A DNA stretch of 60,847 bases from an uncultured bacterium (GCA_949297765.1 CASFTV010000023.1:1-60847), one strand, 5' to 3'; positions 32,973 through 42,014 are shown, numbered from the stretch's first letter. Numbers and translations: made by a program. Notes: generated from the letters alone by a model not told the origin.

Positions 32973-34490
32973 ATGATGAAAACTGGTTTCGACAATGCAC
33001 TGTATCTTCAGGAGCAGTCCGAAGAGATTCTGAAACGGGCTCGCTGTTTCGACAACAAACTCTATCTGGAATTCGGCGGGAAACTCGCATACGACTTTCA
33101 CGCGGCACGGATTCTCCCGGGATTCGATCCGAACGTGAAGCTCCAGCTTCTCCAGCGCCTGAAAGAGGAGATCGACGTGGTGATCTGCATCTATTCCGGC
33201 GACATCGAACGCAAAAAGATCCGCGCGGACTTCGGCATCGCCTATGACGCCGACACGCTCCTGATTATCGACAATCTCCGGGAATGGGGGATCTCCGTCA
33301 AAGCGGTGGTGGTCACCCGCTATGACGACCATCCGGCGGTCAACCACTTCATCAACAAACTGGAACGGCGCGGCATCCGGGTCTACAAGCACCGCGCAAT
33401 CAAAGGGTATCCGGCCGACGTCGACCTGATCGTCAGCGACAGCGGATACGGCGCAAACGAATACATCGAAAGCGACAAGCCGATCGTCATCGTCACAGGT
33501 CCCGGGCCGAGCAGCGGAAAAATGGCCACCTGCCTCTCCCAGGTCTATCACGAACACCGCCGGGGCATCGCGGCCGGATACGCAAAGTTTGAAACCTTCC
33601 CCGTCTGGAATCTTCCCCTGAACCATCCGGTCAACATCGCCTACGAGGCCGCCACCGCCGACATCGGCGACATCAATATGGTCGATCCGTTCCACCTGGA
33701 ACACTACCATACGCTCGCAGTAAATTACAACCGGGACATCGAAATCTTCCCCGTCGTCCGCCGGATCTGCGAACGGATCATGAAACCGGAACTCTGCTAC
33801 AAGTCGCCGACGGACATGGGCGTCAACCGCGTCGGCTTCGCGATCACCGACGACGCGGTCGTCTGCGAAGCCTCGAAACAGGAGATCATCCGCCGCTACT
33901 TCCGCTACCAGTGCGAATACACGCTCGGCGGAGCGGAACGCAAAACGGTCGACCGGGTCAAGGTCCTCATGGACAACCTGGCCCTGAAGGAAACCGACCG
34001 CCGGATCGTCGAACCCGCCCGAAACGCCGCACTCCGCGCATCCCGGACAAAAGGAAAAGGCAACGACGGCTTCTTCTGCGGCGCCGCCATCGAACTTCCG
34101 AATGGAGAGATCGTCTCCGGAACCAACTCGCCGCTGATGCACGCGGCCTCCAGCTGCATTCTGAACGCGATCAAAAAGATTGCAAAGCTCCCCGACGAAC
34201 TCCAGCTGATCGCGCCCGGCGTCATCGACTCCGTGCGGCTTCTGAAAAAGAATATTTTCCGCAGCCGGAGAGTCAGCCTGGATCTGGATGAAACCCTGAT
34301 TGCCCTGAGCGTCAGCGCAAACAGCAATCCGACCGCCAAGCTGGCCATGAAGGAACTCCGCAAACTGGCGGGCTGCGAAATGCACATTTCCCATCTCCCG
34401 ACCCCGGGCGACGAGGCGGGCTTGCGCAAACTCGGAATCAATCTGACCTGCGACGCAAAATTCGCAAGCCGGGATCTTTTCGTCGACTGA
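32973..34490 (+). CDS. UPF0371 / DUF1846-family protein
   Basis: A 505-residue protein of the size of UPF0371 members. Its start MMKTGFDNALYLQEQSEEIL and segments FGGKLAYDFHAARILPGFDP, VTGPGPSSGKMATCLSQVYH and NHPVNIAYEAATADIGDINM are very characteristic. The family is structurally known but has no established function; the glycine-rich GPGPSSGK loop suggests nucleotide or phosphate binding. GGCAGGGA is the ribosome binding site; a further 93 in-frame codons upstream have an artificial composition. It is convergent with comEC. Confidence 0.88.
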   Translation: MMKTGFDNALYLQEQSEEILKRARCFDNKLYLEFGGKLAYDFHAARILPGFDPNVKLQLLQRLKEEIDVVICIYSGDIERKKIRADFGIAYDADTLLIIDNLREWGISVKAVVVTRYDDHPAVNHFINKLERRGIRVYKHRAIKGYPADVDLIVSDSGYGANEYIESDKPIVIVTGPGPSSGKMATCLSQVYHEHRRGIAAGYAKFETFPVWNLPLNHPVNIAYEAATADIGDINMVDPFHLEHYHTLAVNYNRDIEIFPVVRRICERIMKPELCYKSPTDMGVNRVGFAITDDAVVCEASKQEIIRRYFRYQCEYTLGGAERKTVDRVKVLMDNLALKETDRRIVEPARNAALRASRTKGKGNDGFFCGAAIELPNGEIVSGTNSPLMHAASSCILNAIKKIAKLPDELQLIAPGVIDSVRLLKKNIFRSRRVSLDLDETLIALSVSANSNPTAKLAMKELRKLAGCEMHISHLPTPGDEAGLRKLGINLTCDAKFASRDLFVD

Positions 34491-34502
34491 TCCCGGCCGC
34501 AC

Positions 34503-36653
34503 TCATTCGGCAAGCGGCAGCCTCCTCCAGCGGAAATCCCGTTCCAGAGGCAGAAAAAATGATCCGCTTTCGCGTCCGTCCCGGAAAAGCGCAAATTGCT
34601 CTCCGCCCGCGGTCTTCCGGAAGCGGACCAGAATCCCGTTCCAGGGATGCGGGAGACGGTATTCCGTTTCCTCGCCGTTCTTCCGGACATCCACCGGGAG
34701 GGTGACCCCTTCTTCCGACGGCATCCCCCGCTCCGCCGCCGTTTTCCGCGCCGTTCGCGCAGAGAGGGCGTTCACGCGGACCGGGGAACCGAACGACAGA
34801 TTCCGGACACGGATCATTTTCAGAAAAGAAGCCGCTCCGCCGCAGGATTCCCGGCGGGCAGAATCGCAGAACAGCTCCTCCACGGCGCCGATTCCCTCGG
34901 AGCGGAGCCATGCGACGGCATCTCCAGCCCCCTCATAGTCCGGCACGTTGAACACGAACGCCCGGGCAAGTCCGGGATCCGCGAAAATCAGCATCGGGCG
35001 CACCCCTCCCCCATGACGGATCAGCAGCTCCGGAGTACGGAAGCGGGGCAGCAGGAGCAGTCCGGCAAAACAGAACGCCAGCAGAACGGACAGAACCGCC
35101 TCCCATTCTCTTCTCCGGCAGACGAGAAGCAGCGCCAGCAGAAGCAGAAACGCCGTCGCACACCACCACGGGGAAGGCGATGTGTAGAACGCCCCCTCCT
35201 CTCCGAAAAACGAGGAAATTCCCCGGATCAATCCCAGCAGCGGAGCCATCAGGACGCCGCAGAGAACAAGCGCTCCGGGAATCCAGCAGACAAGAAGCCC
35301 GCAGACAAACACCGCAAAACAGAGCCACGCCGCCGGCGCCATCAGCAGATACGCCGGAACCGCATACGGCGAAAACAGCCCCTGATGAAACATGGAAACC
35401 GCAAACGACGCCAGATACGCCGCCAGCGACGCTCCGAATGAAAAGATCAGGAACTGCATCCCTGCACGGCGCAGCGGACCGGGATCGGAAAAACAGTATT
35501 TCCACCGGGAAAACGCGGCCGTCCGGACCCCGTTCAGGAAATCCCGGCACAGAAGAAGGAAAAAGACACAGAGAAACGAATACTGAAATCCGAGATCCAG
35601 CGGAGAGAGCGGATTCCAGAGAATCAGAAGAACCGCGGCCAGCGCAATGGTATTCATCGGATCGGTCCGGTAATGAAAGGCCTTCAGGAACGCCCAGACG
35701 GCAAACATCACAAACGCACGGAACGCCGGTCCCTGCATCCCGGTCGAAAGGGCGTAGAGCAGGACCGGAAACGGAACAGCAAACCAGCGGACCGCAAACG
35801 GAAGCGGACGCAGGATCAGCAGCAGAACCGACGCAAACAGCCCGATGTGAAGTCCGCTGACACAGAGAACATGAATCGTTCCGCTGCGCAGAAAATCGGA
35901 ACGGATTTCCGCGTCGATCCCCTGTTTCATTCCAAACAGGAGGGCGGAGGCGATGGCGCGCTCCTCCGCACCGAGTTTTCCGCCCAGTGATTCCAGAATT
36001 TTTCCCCGGAGATCGCAGAGGTGGCGGAACAGGGAATCCCCTTTCCGGAGCAGTTTCCCCTCGCGTGCGGTAAAGATCCGGGCGACCCCCTTTCCCCGGG
36101 CATACGCGGCAAAATCGAACGCCGCCGGAGATTCCGAATTCCGGAGTGGTTCCAGCACTCCGCTCAAATGGAGACAGTCGCCGTATCCGGGAGTCAACGC
36201 CGTCGAAATAGGGAAACGGACGAACACCCTTTCCCGTACCGTCCGCCACTCATCCGCGGACGTATAACGGAACGCGCGCACCTCCGCCAGCACATTGTTC
36301 GGTGCGTTCCGGAGCCACTCCGGCATTCCGCCGCAAAGCGAGGGATCCTTCATAACCGCACGGATCTCCGCCCCGGTGGCCCGGTCGGGCAGCGCGGCGC
36401 CGTCACCGGGAGCCGATAAAAGAAACGACAAGGCCAGAAGCAGAGAAGGCAGCACCCAGACACGCAGCGTCCGTGCGCTCCCGAGCAATCCCCAGGCAAT
36501 CAGAGTCAGCGGTAGCGGAGCAAGAAAGCAGAATCCGTCCGGCGCGCCGGGAAAAATCAGAGGAAGAGCCCCCGCGTTCAGCAGAGCGGCGGTCATCCAG
36601 AGACAGGGATAACGGTCCGCCGATTCCGCAAACGCCGTCGGAATCCGGATCAT
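34503..36653 (-). CDS. comEC: ComEC/Rec2-type DNA uptake channel with degenerate C-terminal domain
   Basis: A 716-residue polytopic membrane protein. The N-terminal soluble part contains an OB-like DUF4131 region (residues about 90-190), followed by the Competence domain with SGTIHVLCVSGLHIGLFASV and GMQGPAFRAFVMFAVWAFLK. The C-terminal region (from about residue 575) aligns by eye to the metallo-beta-lactamase part of ComEC, but the H-x-D-x-D-H motif reads CDSARRES, so hydrolase activity is probably lost. The family moves single-stranded DNA through the inner membrane. The start overlaps the kinase-like gene as ATGA. Confidence 0.82.
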   Translation of the reverse strand: MIRIPTAFAESADRYPCLWMTAALLNAGALPLIFPGAPDGFCFLAPLPLTLIAWGLLGSARTLRVWVLPSLLLALSFLLSAPGDGAALPDRATGAEIRAVMKDPSLCGGMPEWLRNAPNNVLAEVRAFRYTSADEWRTVRERVFVRFPISTALTPGYGDCLHLSGVLEPLRNSESPAAFDFAAYARGKGVARIFTAREGKLLRKGDSLFRHLCDLRGKILESLGGKLGAEERAIASALLFGMKQGIDAEIRSDFLRSGTIHVLCVSGLHIGLFASVLLLILRPLPFAVRWFAVPFPVLLYALSTGMQGPAFRAFVMFAVWAFLKAFHYRTDPMNTIALAAVLLILWNPLSPLDLGFQYSFLCVFFLLLCRDFLNGVRTAAFSRWKYCFSDPGPLRRAGMQFLIFSFGASLAAYLASFAVSMFHQGLFSPYAVPAYLLMAPAAWLCFAVFVCGLLVCWIPGALVLCGVLMAPLLGLIRGISSFFGEEGAFYTSPSPWWCATAFLLLLALLLVCRRREWEAVLSVLLAFCFAGLLLLPRFRTPELLIRHGGGVRPMLIFADPGLARAFVFNVPDYEGAGDAVAWLRSEGIGAVEELFCDSARRESCGGAASFLKMIRVRNLSFGSPVRVNALSARTARKTAAERGMPSEEGVTLPVDVRKNGEETEYRLPHPWNGILVRFRKTAGGEQFALFRDGRESGSFFLPLERDFRWRRLPLAE

Positions 36654-37435
36654 CTCTTTCTCCGCCGGACAGCCTCTGCCAGTTCCTCCGCGGAAAAGGA
36701 AAACGGCCCGGCATACCGTTCCGCCGCCGTCCGGCAGAGAGAATCCGGATCCAGACTGCCGGGAAAGACGGCGCAAATAGAAGAGAGCAGACGAACAAGA
36801 TCCGCAAACATCCGTTTCCGGCAGGGAGAGTGAAGCACACATCCTCCGTCGAGATCCCACGTTCCCGCCTGTCCACCCGCGGTCAGATAGAGGTTGCTGA
36901 GTTTGAAATCTCCATGGACAATCCCGCTTTCATGGATACGGGAAAGCAGCGGCAGAATTCTGTCGATCAGGCGGGCAAGCATCCGCTCCGGCTCCGCAGC
37001 ACGGGCAAGCAGGAGATGAACATTCTCCGCATCCTCCCGCGCCTCGTTGACAATATATCCGGCGCGCAGGAAAAATCCCGCCACCCGGAATTCGCCGACC
37101 GCAAGCACGGCGGGAGTTTCAATTCCCGCACGCACCAGAGCATTCGAACATTCGGCGGCCCGGAAGGCGCGCGCTCTGCGGAACAGATAGCGCAGCGTGA
37201 ACCGAAGCCCCTTGTTGTTGGTCCGCTTGAGAAAGACGCGTCCGCATCCGGGAAACGGAACGACGGCGGCGGTGGTGGTTCTGGAATTCTTCAGCGGAGA
37301 AGCCTCCTCCAGAACAGCGTCCAGACGGTCCAGGAAATGCAGGAACTCCTCGGACGGGATCCCCGGAGCCAGCCGGAAATTCCAGCCGTTCCGATGAAGC
37401 TCCACAGGCTGTTCTGCCCGGTTCCAGAAATTCAT
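36650..37435 (-). CDS. lipopolysaccharide-kinase (WaaP/InaA-like) family protein
   Basis: A 261-residue small kinase-fold protein. Residues about 170-180 read VHGDFKLSNLYL, the catalytic loop with Asp and Asn, and TWDLDGG is the Mg-binding Asp. VFLKRTNNKG in the N-lobe supplies the ATP-binding Lys. Members phosphorylate heptose or Kdo in the LPS core. GGAGAG upstream supports the ATG at 37435 over codons further upstream. Coupled to comEC by ATGA, so the two are co-translated. Confidence 0.75.
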   Translation of the reverse strand: MNFWNRAEQPVELHRNGWNFRLAPGIPSEEFLHFLDRLDAVLEEASPLKNSRTTTAAVVPFPGCGRVFLKRTNNKGLRFTLRYLFRRARAFRAAECSNALVRAGIETPAVLAVGEFRVAGFFLRAGYIVNEAREDAENVHLLLARAAEPERMLARLIDRILPLLSRIHESGIVHGDFKLSNLYLTAGGQAGTWDLDGGCVLHSPCRKRMFADLVRLLSSICAVFPGSLDPDSLCRTAAERYAGPFSFSAEELAEAVRRRKR

Positions 37436-37521
37436 GATCCCCGCTCTCCGTAATTGTTTCGCGAACAATGTAGCACATTTTCCGGAGATTGCAAAAAAAT
37501 GTTTTTTATTTCTCCGGCGCA

Positions 37522-37549
37522 TTGTATTTCAAGTGCGCCCGTGTATATT
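37522..37549 (+). promoter_or_regulatory. promoter of the Minf_1886-family gene
   Basis: TTGTAT (37522-37527), 16 bp, TATATT (37544-37549), about 70 bp before the start codon; GGGAGG precedes the ATG. Confidence 0.55.
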
Positions 37550-37617
37550 ATTTCAGAGGAGGGGAATGATTCGAATTCCGCAGGCCTGAAGAAGGAGGCG
37601 GAGACGGGAGGGCTGCC

Positions 37618-38043
37618 ATGCCGGACGAGAATTTTGTTGAAATCGTGGAAAAAATCATCCGGAGCGATCTCCGCTATCCGGCCGACGCATACGAATTTGT
37701 CAACGAGTCGGTCAAATTCACGATCCGGAAACTCCGCAGGGAGTCCAAATCGAAGCAGGAACGCCATGTAACGGGAGAAGAACTCATTCACGGCGTTGCG
37801 GAATACGCGGCACAGGAGTTCGGCCCCCTCGCCTGGAGCGTGCTGGAGGAGTGGCGACTCGTGAGCGGATCGGCAATCGGCGACGTGGTCTTCAACATGA
37901 TCCGCAGCGGACTGCTGACCGCAAGCGAAAACGATTCTCGCGAAGATTTCAACCGGATCCCGGATCTTCGAACCCTCCTGCCGACGCATTCCGGAAGAGC
38001 CGAAAAGAAAAAAAACGGAACCATGCCGCCCCTCATCGCCTGA
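37618..38043 (+). CDS. Minf_1886-family protein, function unknown
   Basis: A 141-residue protein. The line-up of IIRSDLRYPADAYEFVNESV, HVTGEELIHGVAEYAAQEFG and GDVVFNMIRSGLL followed by EDF matches the Minf_1886 family, a small helical family largely restricted to Planctomycetes, Verrucomicrobia and relatives. No activity is known. Its presence supports the taxonomic placement. It stands alone between the kinase-like gene (divergent) and the LysM gene. Confidence 0.8.
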   Translation: MPDENFVEIVEKIIRSDLRYPADAYEFVNESVKFTIRKLRRESKSKQERHVTGEELIHGVAEYAAQEFGPLAWSVLEEWRLVSGSAIGDVVFNMIRSGLLTASENDSREDFNRIPDLRTLLPTHSGRAEKKKNGTMPPLIA

Positions 38044-38074
38044 AAAAATCTTTCGCTCTTTCCAGGAAAACCAT

Positions 38075-38102
38075 TTGATTTTCCTGACTTTTGGGATAAA
38101 CT
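38075..38102 (+). promoter_or_regulatory. promoter and inverted repeat upstream of the LysM gene
   Basis: TTGATT (38075-38080), 16 bp, TAAACT (38097-38102). The -35 lies within an inverted repeat CAGGAAAA (38063-38070) / TTTTCCTG (38079-38086), which could be an operator or the end of the previous transcript. Confidence 0.5.
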
Positions 38103-38149
38103 ATCAGACAATGAAACTTGATTAAAACAGACCAGGGAGGTTGAACGAG

Positions 38150-39331
38150 ATGAAGGGAAGATTGTTTGTCGGAGGAGTGTCCGCCGCACTGTTGGCCGGC
38201 GGAATGATGCTTGCAACCGGATGCGCGTCCGTGGAGGATGCGCCGATGCCTCCGGGCGCCTACGTCCCGCCGGAAACAGAGGCGCCGATCGCCGTAAAGG
38301 GAACAGAGGAACAGCCTCAGGTGCAGGGAATTCAGTCTGTCGCTCCGGTGACACCGGTTCTCATTGAGAACCCGGAACCGGTCACTCCCCCGCCGGCCTC
38401 CACAGAAAAACCCGAACCGAAAACCACTCCCGCGACAACCAAACCCGTGGCAAAACCCGTTGCAAAACCCGCCCGGAAAACGGAAACAACCCATACCATT
38501 CAGAAGGGCGATTCCTTCTGGAGCATCGCTCTCCTTTACGGCGTGACCATGGATGAGGTCATCGCGGCAAATCCCGGCATGGATCCGCTGAAGCTGAAGA
38601 TCGGAGACAAAGTCACCGTTCCCGCACCGGGCCCCCGCAAAGCGGTGAAAAAGAGCAGTGCGAAAGCCGTCTCCAAACCGGCGAAGACCGCTCGCAGAAG
38701 CGGAAAGAAAACCGTGGCAAAACCGGTGAAGGATGACGGACTTTATGTGGTCCGGAAAGGCGATTCCTTCAGCCGGATCGCCGCCCGTCACCACATCAAG
38801 GCGGCCGATCTCGCCGCGGCCAACGACATGACGCTGGATCAGACGCTTCAGATCGGTCAGAAACTTGTGATCCCGAAACCGGGACAGAAAACCGCACCGG
38901 TGAAACGTCAGGCAAAACCGATCGACACCGCATCGAAGAAGGCCGGCACCGCCGCGCAAAAGACGGAAACGGAAGTTCCTGCACCGGCAGTTCCCGGAAC
39001 GACTTCCGCAGCGGATGCCGTTCCCGTCCCGGAAGTCCCGGCAGTTCCCGGAGAGAAGACTCCTGCGCCGGCCGGAACAGCTGCGCCGTCGGAAGCGGCC
39101 GCTCCCGCCGCACCGGTTGCTTCTCCCGCGGCTCTGAGCGCCGTCTCGGAAGACACCACGCCGACCGCGGTTCCCGTAACCGGAGGTTACACCGCAGACA
39201 TCGACGAAGATACCACGCTGGAAGCGCTGGCAAAGAAATATGGATTCGGCGTTTCCGAACTGAAAAAACTCAATCCGGAGATTCCCGCCGACGGCAAAGT
39301 CCGTGCGGGATCGACCATCAAGCTGCCCTGA
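38150..39331 (+). CDS. lipoprotein with three LysM domains
   Basis: A 393-residue protein. A lipoprotein signal ends LATGC at about residue 25. A Pro/Thr/Lys-rich linker leads to LysM 1 (HTIQKGDSFWSIALLYGV), a basic linker, LysM 2 (YVVRKGDSFSRIAARHHI), an Ala/Pro-rich linker of about 100 residues, and a divergent C-terminal LysM 3 (DEDTTLEALAKKYGFGVSEL). LysM domains bind peptidoglycan, so it probably ties the membrane to the wall. There is no attached hydrolase domain. The ATG at 38150 is favoured by GGGAGG nine bases upstream over a TTG at 38141. Confidence 0.88.
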   Translation: MKGRLFVGGVSAALLAGGMMLATGCASVEDAPMPPGAYVPPETEAPIAVKGTEEQPQVQGIQSVAPVTPVLIENPEPVTPPPASTEKPEPKTTPATTKPVAKPVAKPARKTETTHTIQKGDSFWSIALLYGVTMDEVIAANPGMDPLKLKIGDKVTVPAPGPRKAVKKSSAKAVSKPAKTARRSGKKTVAKPVKDDGLYVVRKGDSFSRIAARHHIKAADLAAANDMTLDQTLQIGQKLVIPKPGQKTAPVKRQAKPIDTASKKAGTAAQKTETEVPAPAVPGTTSAADAVPVPEVPAVPGEKTPAPAGTAAPSEAAAPAAPVASPAALSAVSEDTTPTAVPVTGGYTADIDEDTTLEALAKKYGFGVSELKKLNPEIPADGKVRAGSTIKLP

Positions 39332-39354
39332 TCCGCAGGGGATTTGAAATTCAG

Positions 39355-39394
39355 CGCCGGACCTGATTGAATCATCAGTCCGGCGTGTTTTTTT
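39355..39394 (+). terminator. Rho-independent terminator of the LysM gene
   Basis: CGCCGGA (39355-39361) with CTGAT pairs with ATCAG and TCCGGCG (39374-39385), followed by TGTTTTTTTT. Confidence 0.88.
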
Positions 39395-39406
39395 GGATGT
39401 GATTGT

Positions 39407-40096
39407 ATGCTGTTCTACAAAAATACAGGAATCGTCATTGCGGCCGGAGGCAGCTCCCAGCGCTTCGGCGGAGGGAACAAACTTCTCTGCGAACTGAACG
39501 GAATGCCGGTGTTTCTTCACTGCATCCATACGCTCGGCACACTGGTTCCGGCAGACAACATCGTCCTTGCGGTGCATGAGAAATTTCAAAAGGAATTCCA
39601 GCGCCAGATAGAGCGGTCGATGCCGGGTCTTCTTCTCCGGATGGTGCCGGGGGGAAACACCCGGACGGAATCTGTTTTCCGAGCGCTCGAAGCCCTGCCG
39701 GGAAATCTGGAGTTTGCCGCCATTCACGATGCGGCCCGGCCGCTGGTGACAACGGATCTGTTCCGCCGCTGTCATGAAGCCTGCTGCGAACACGGGGCGG
39801 CGGTCGCTGCCCATCGGATCAACGATACGGTCAAGATGGAGGACGGCGACGGAAAACTTGCAACTCCTCCGGTCGAACGGGATCGGCTCTGGGGAATCGA
39901 AACGCCTCAGATCTTCCGTCTTTCCGACCTGAAAACGGCGCTCCGGAAAGCCCTTGACGACGGGAAATCCTTCACGGATGACGCCGCTGCACTGGAATTC
40001 TATTCCGGTCTCCGCCCGGTCCCGGTGGAAAATGCGGAACCCAACATCAAGATCACCCGGGTGGACGACCTCCGCATTGCCGCCGCCTTTTTGTAG
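39407..40096 (+). CDS. ispD: 2-C-methyl-D-erythritol 4-phosphate cytidylyltransferase
   Basis: A 229-residue enzyme, normal for IspD. It makes CDP-methylerythritol in the MEP isoprenoid pathway. Motifs: IVIAAGGSSQRFGGGNK (CTP-binding Gly/Arg/Lys), RTESVFRAL, IHDAARPLV and SFTDDAAALE. The start lies just past the terminator of the LysM gene with a weak ribosome binding site (GGATGTGA), so either read-through or an unseen promoter within 38332-39400 is needed. Convergent with kdsD. Confidence 0.93.
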   Translation: MLFYKNTGIVIAAGGSSQRFGGGNKLLCELNGMPVFLHCIHTLGTLVPADNIVLAVHEKFQKEFQRQIERSMPGLLLRMVPGGNTRTESVFRALEALPGNLEFAAIHDAARPLVTTDLFRRCHEACCEHGAAVAAHRINDTVKMEDGDGKLATPPVERDRLWGIETPQIFRLSDLKTALRKALDDGKSFTDDAAALEFYSGLRPVPVENAEPNIKITRVDDLRIAAAFL

Positions 40097-40109
40097 AGAT
40101 CGTGCGGCA

Positions 40110-40134
40110 CATTCGGCTGGAACGGGTCCGGCCG
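40110..40134. terminator. hairpin between convergent ispD and kdsD
   Basis: TTCGGC (40110-40115) and GGA pair with TCC and GCCGAA (40129-40134). No T tract on either side, so termination would be weak or factor-assisted. Confidence 0.45.
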
Positions 40135-40138
40135 AACC

Positions 40139-41116
40139 TTACATCAGTTTGAGTCCGGGAAGGTCCTGGATATCGACAACACCAACCACTTTGCCATCCG
40201 CATCCGTGACGATGATGTCGTCCACCTTGCGCGCTTCGACCAGCCGGAGGACTTCGACCGCCAGGGCATCCTGACAGATGGAGGCGGGATTCGGTGTCAT
40301 CACTTCCGCAATGTTCTTCATGAGAATGTCGGGCACACCGGCGCGGCGGCGGAAATCGCCGTCCGTGAAGATGCCGACCGGATGCATCGCATCGTCGACG
40401 ATAATTGCGGAACCGCTGCGGCAGGCGGTCATTTTAAGGAGGGTGTCCCGGACATTGAACTCCCGGGTCACCACAGCGAGACGCTCTCCGCTGCGCATGG
40501 CATCGCCGACGCGCATGGTGACCGCCCGTCCGATCGCTCCCGCGGGATGGAGTCTGCCGAAATCCTCTTTTGTAAACTTCCGGAGAGCAAGAAGAGTCAT
40601 CGCGAGAGCGTCGCCGATCGCGAGCTGCACGGTGGAGGAGGTGGTCGGCGCCAGATTGAACGGACAGGCTTCGCGGGGAACGGCGGTCTCCACATGGATG
40701 TCGCTGAGCTGCGCAACCGTGGAGTTCCGGTTTCCGGTCAGGGAGGCGACCCGGACACCGAGCCGTTTTGCCGGAACGATCACGCGGACCAGTTCATCGC
40801 TCTCTCCGCTGTAGCTGATGGTGATGAGAAGATCGTCCTTCTGGATCATTCCGAGATCGCCGTGCATGGCTTCCACGGGGTGCATGAAGATGGTCGGCGA
40901 CCCGGTGCTTGCCATTGTCGCGGCGATTTTCCCGCCGACATGTCCGCTTTTCCCGAGACCGGAAATGATGATTTTCGCACCGGAATCCAGAGTTTTCGCG
41001 CAGGCCTGCACCAGTTTTACAAAATCTTCGCCGAGCGATCCGCGGATCGCTTCAAGGCCTTCTATTTCAATGGAGAGAACCTCCTTCGCCTTTGCCAGTA
41101 TTGTTTCGGAATTCAC
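40139..41116 (-). CDS. kdsD: arabinose-5-phosphate isomerase
   Basis: A 325-residue protein with an SIS domain and two CBS domains, matching KdsD/GutQ length. It converts ribulose 5-phosphate to arabinose 5-phosphate for Kdo and hence LPS. Motifs: ISGLGKSGHVGGKIAATMAS, HPVEAMHGDLGMI, SYSGESDEL; CBS repeats from about residue 205. The GTG at 41116 is chosen because GAGGAGG lies seven bases upstream and the product length fits; an ATG at 41149 would include the promoter. Confidence 0.92.
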   Translation of the reverse strand: MNSETILAKAKEVLSIEIEGLEAIRGSLGEDFVKLVQACAKTLDSGAKIIISGLGKSGHVGGKIAATMASTGSPTIFMHPVEAMHGDLGMIQKDDLLITISYSGESDELVRVIVPAKRLGVRVASLTGNRNSTVAQLSDIHVETAVPREACPFNLAPTTSSTVQLAIGDALAMTLLALRKFTKEDFGRLHPAGAIGRAVTMRVGDAMRSGERLAVVTREFNVRDTLLKMTACRSGSAIIVDDAMHPVGIFTDGDFRRRAGVPDILMKNIAEVMTPNPASICQDALAVEVLRLVEARKVDDIIVTDADGKVVGVVDIQDLPGLKLM

Positions 41117-41140
41117 GTTTTCGCCTCCTCTGTTTCGGAT

Positions 41141-41168
41141 AATATACACCGGGGAAAGAAGAACTCAA
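41141..41168 (-). promoter_or_regulatory. sigma70-type promoter of kdsD
   Basis: On the minus strand TTGAGT (41163-41168), 16 bp, TATATT (41141-41146), about 25 bp before the GTG start, which supports the GTG start. Confidence 0.6.
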
Positions 41169-41176
41169 GGGGATGT

Positions 41177-41785
41177 TCAAGGAATCTCGACTTTCCAGTT
41201 TTTGTAATAGTATTCGCGGTCGCGGCTGGAAATTTCGCGGAGGACGCGGCAGGGATTGCCGACAGCGACCACGTTCGGCGGAATATCCTTTGTCACGACG
41301 CTCCCTGCGCCGATGACGCTGTTCTCCCCGATGCGAACCCCCGGCAGAAGAATCGCACCGGCGCCGATCCAGACATTGCTGCCGATCCGGACCGGAACAT
41401 TGAACTGCGCAACCCGGCGGCGGAGTTCCGGATCAATCGGATGGCCCGCCGTGGCGACAACCACATTCGGACCGAACATCACGCTGTCGCCGACATAAAT
41501 ATCGGTATCGTCCACAAGCGTCAGATTGAAATTCGCGTAGACATTGTTCCCGAAATGGGTGTTGATCCCCCAGTTCGCATGCAGCGGCGGCTCCACATAG
41601 CAGTTCTCGCCGACCTCCGCCAGAATCTCCTTCAGCAGGGCCATGCGTTTCGGCATCTCGCTCGGACGGGTCCGGTTGAAATCGTAAAGACGGTCCAGAC
41701 ATTTCTGCTGCTCCCGGGTCAGCTCCTCATCCGTCCAAAAGTACAGTTTTCCGCTCTTCATGCGTTCCTTCACACTCATGCCCAT
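41177..41785 (-). CDS. maltose/galactoside O-acetyltransferase family protein
   Basis: A 202-residue left-handed beta-helix acetyltransferase. The N-terminal helical part (MKSGKLYFWTDEELTREQQ) is the Mac domain; then hexapeptide repeats with GHPIDPELRRR (catalytic His region), IGSNVWIGAGAILLPGVRIG and VIGAGSVVTKDIP. It transfers acetyl from acetyl-CoA to a sugar; LacA and Maa cannot be told apart here. AAGGAG lies eight bases before the first ATG. It follows its own promoter and precedes kdsD. Confidence 0.9.
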   Translation of the reverse strand: MGMSVKERMKSGKLYFWTDEELTREQQKCLDRLYDFNRTRPSEMPKRMALLKEILAEVGENCYVEPPLHANWGINTHFGNNVYANFNLTLVDDTDIYVGDSVMFGPNVVVATAGHPIDPELRRRVAQFNVPVRIGSNVWIGAGAILLPGVRIGENSVIGAGSVVTKDIPPNVVAVGNPCRVLREISSRDREYYYKNWKVEIP

Positions 41786-41819
41786 CGACCGGACTCCTTT
41801 CTGGTTTCTTTTTTTGATT

Positions 41820-41847
41820 ACAGTATCCGGTCTCCGCTCTTTGTCAA
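41820..41847 (-). promoter_or_regulatory. promoter of the acetyltransferase gene
   Basis: On the minus strand TTGACA (41842-41847), 16 bp, TACTGT (41820-41825), 35 bp before the start. Confidence 0.5.
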
Positions 41848-41924
41848 ATGAAAACCGCTGATCTCTTCCGGAAAATTACGGAAAACAAGGAGAAAAAAAA
41901 TCTCTTTTTTCTCTTTCTTTTCCC

Positions 41925-41962
41925 TTTTCAGGATTTGTTTTCCTGAAAAACGGATTTATATT
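41925..41962 (+). promoter_or_regulatory. promoter with inverted-repeat operator of the LacI-type gene
   Basis: TTTTCAGGA (41925-41933) and TCCTGAAAA (41941-41949) form a perfect 9-bp inverted repeat with a 7-bp spacer. TTGTTT (41935-41940), 16 bp, TATATT (41957-41962) gives the promoter, so the repeat covers the -35 region. Autoregulation by the LacI protein is the simplest reading. Confidence 0.55.
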
Positions 41963-42014
41963 GCAAATGAAGCAAGAATCTAAAAAAATTCTTCAGCCAT
42001 TCAAGGAGAGGACA

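Noticed and set aside
38063-38086. Terminator for the Minf_1886-family gene.
   Set aside because: The inverted repeat CAGGAAAA/TTTTCCTG has only an 8-bp A/T-rich stem and no following T run, and it overlaps the next promoter; operator or chance is as likely.
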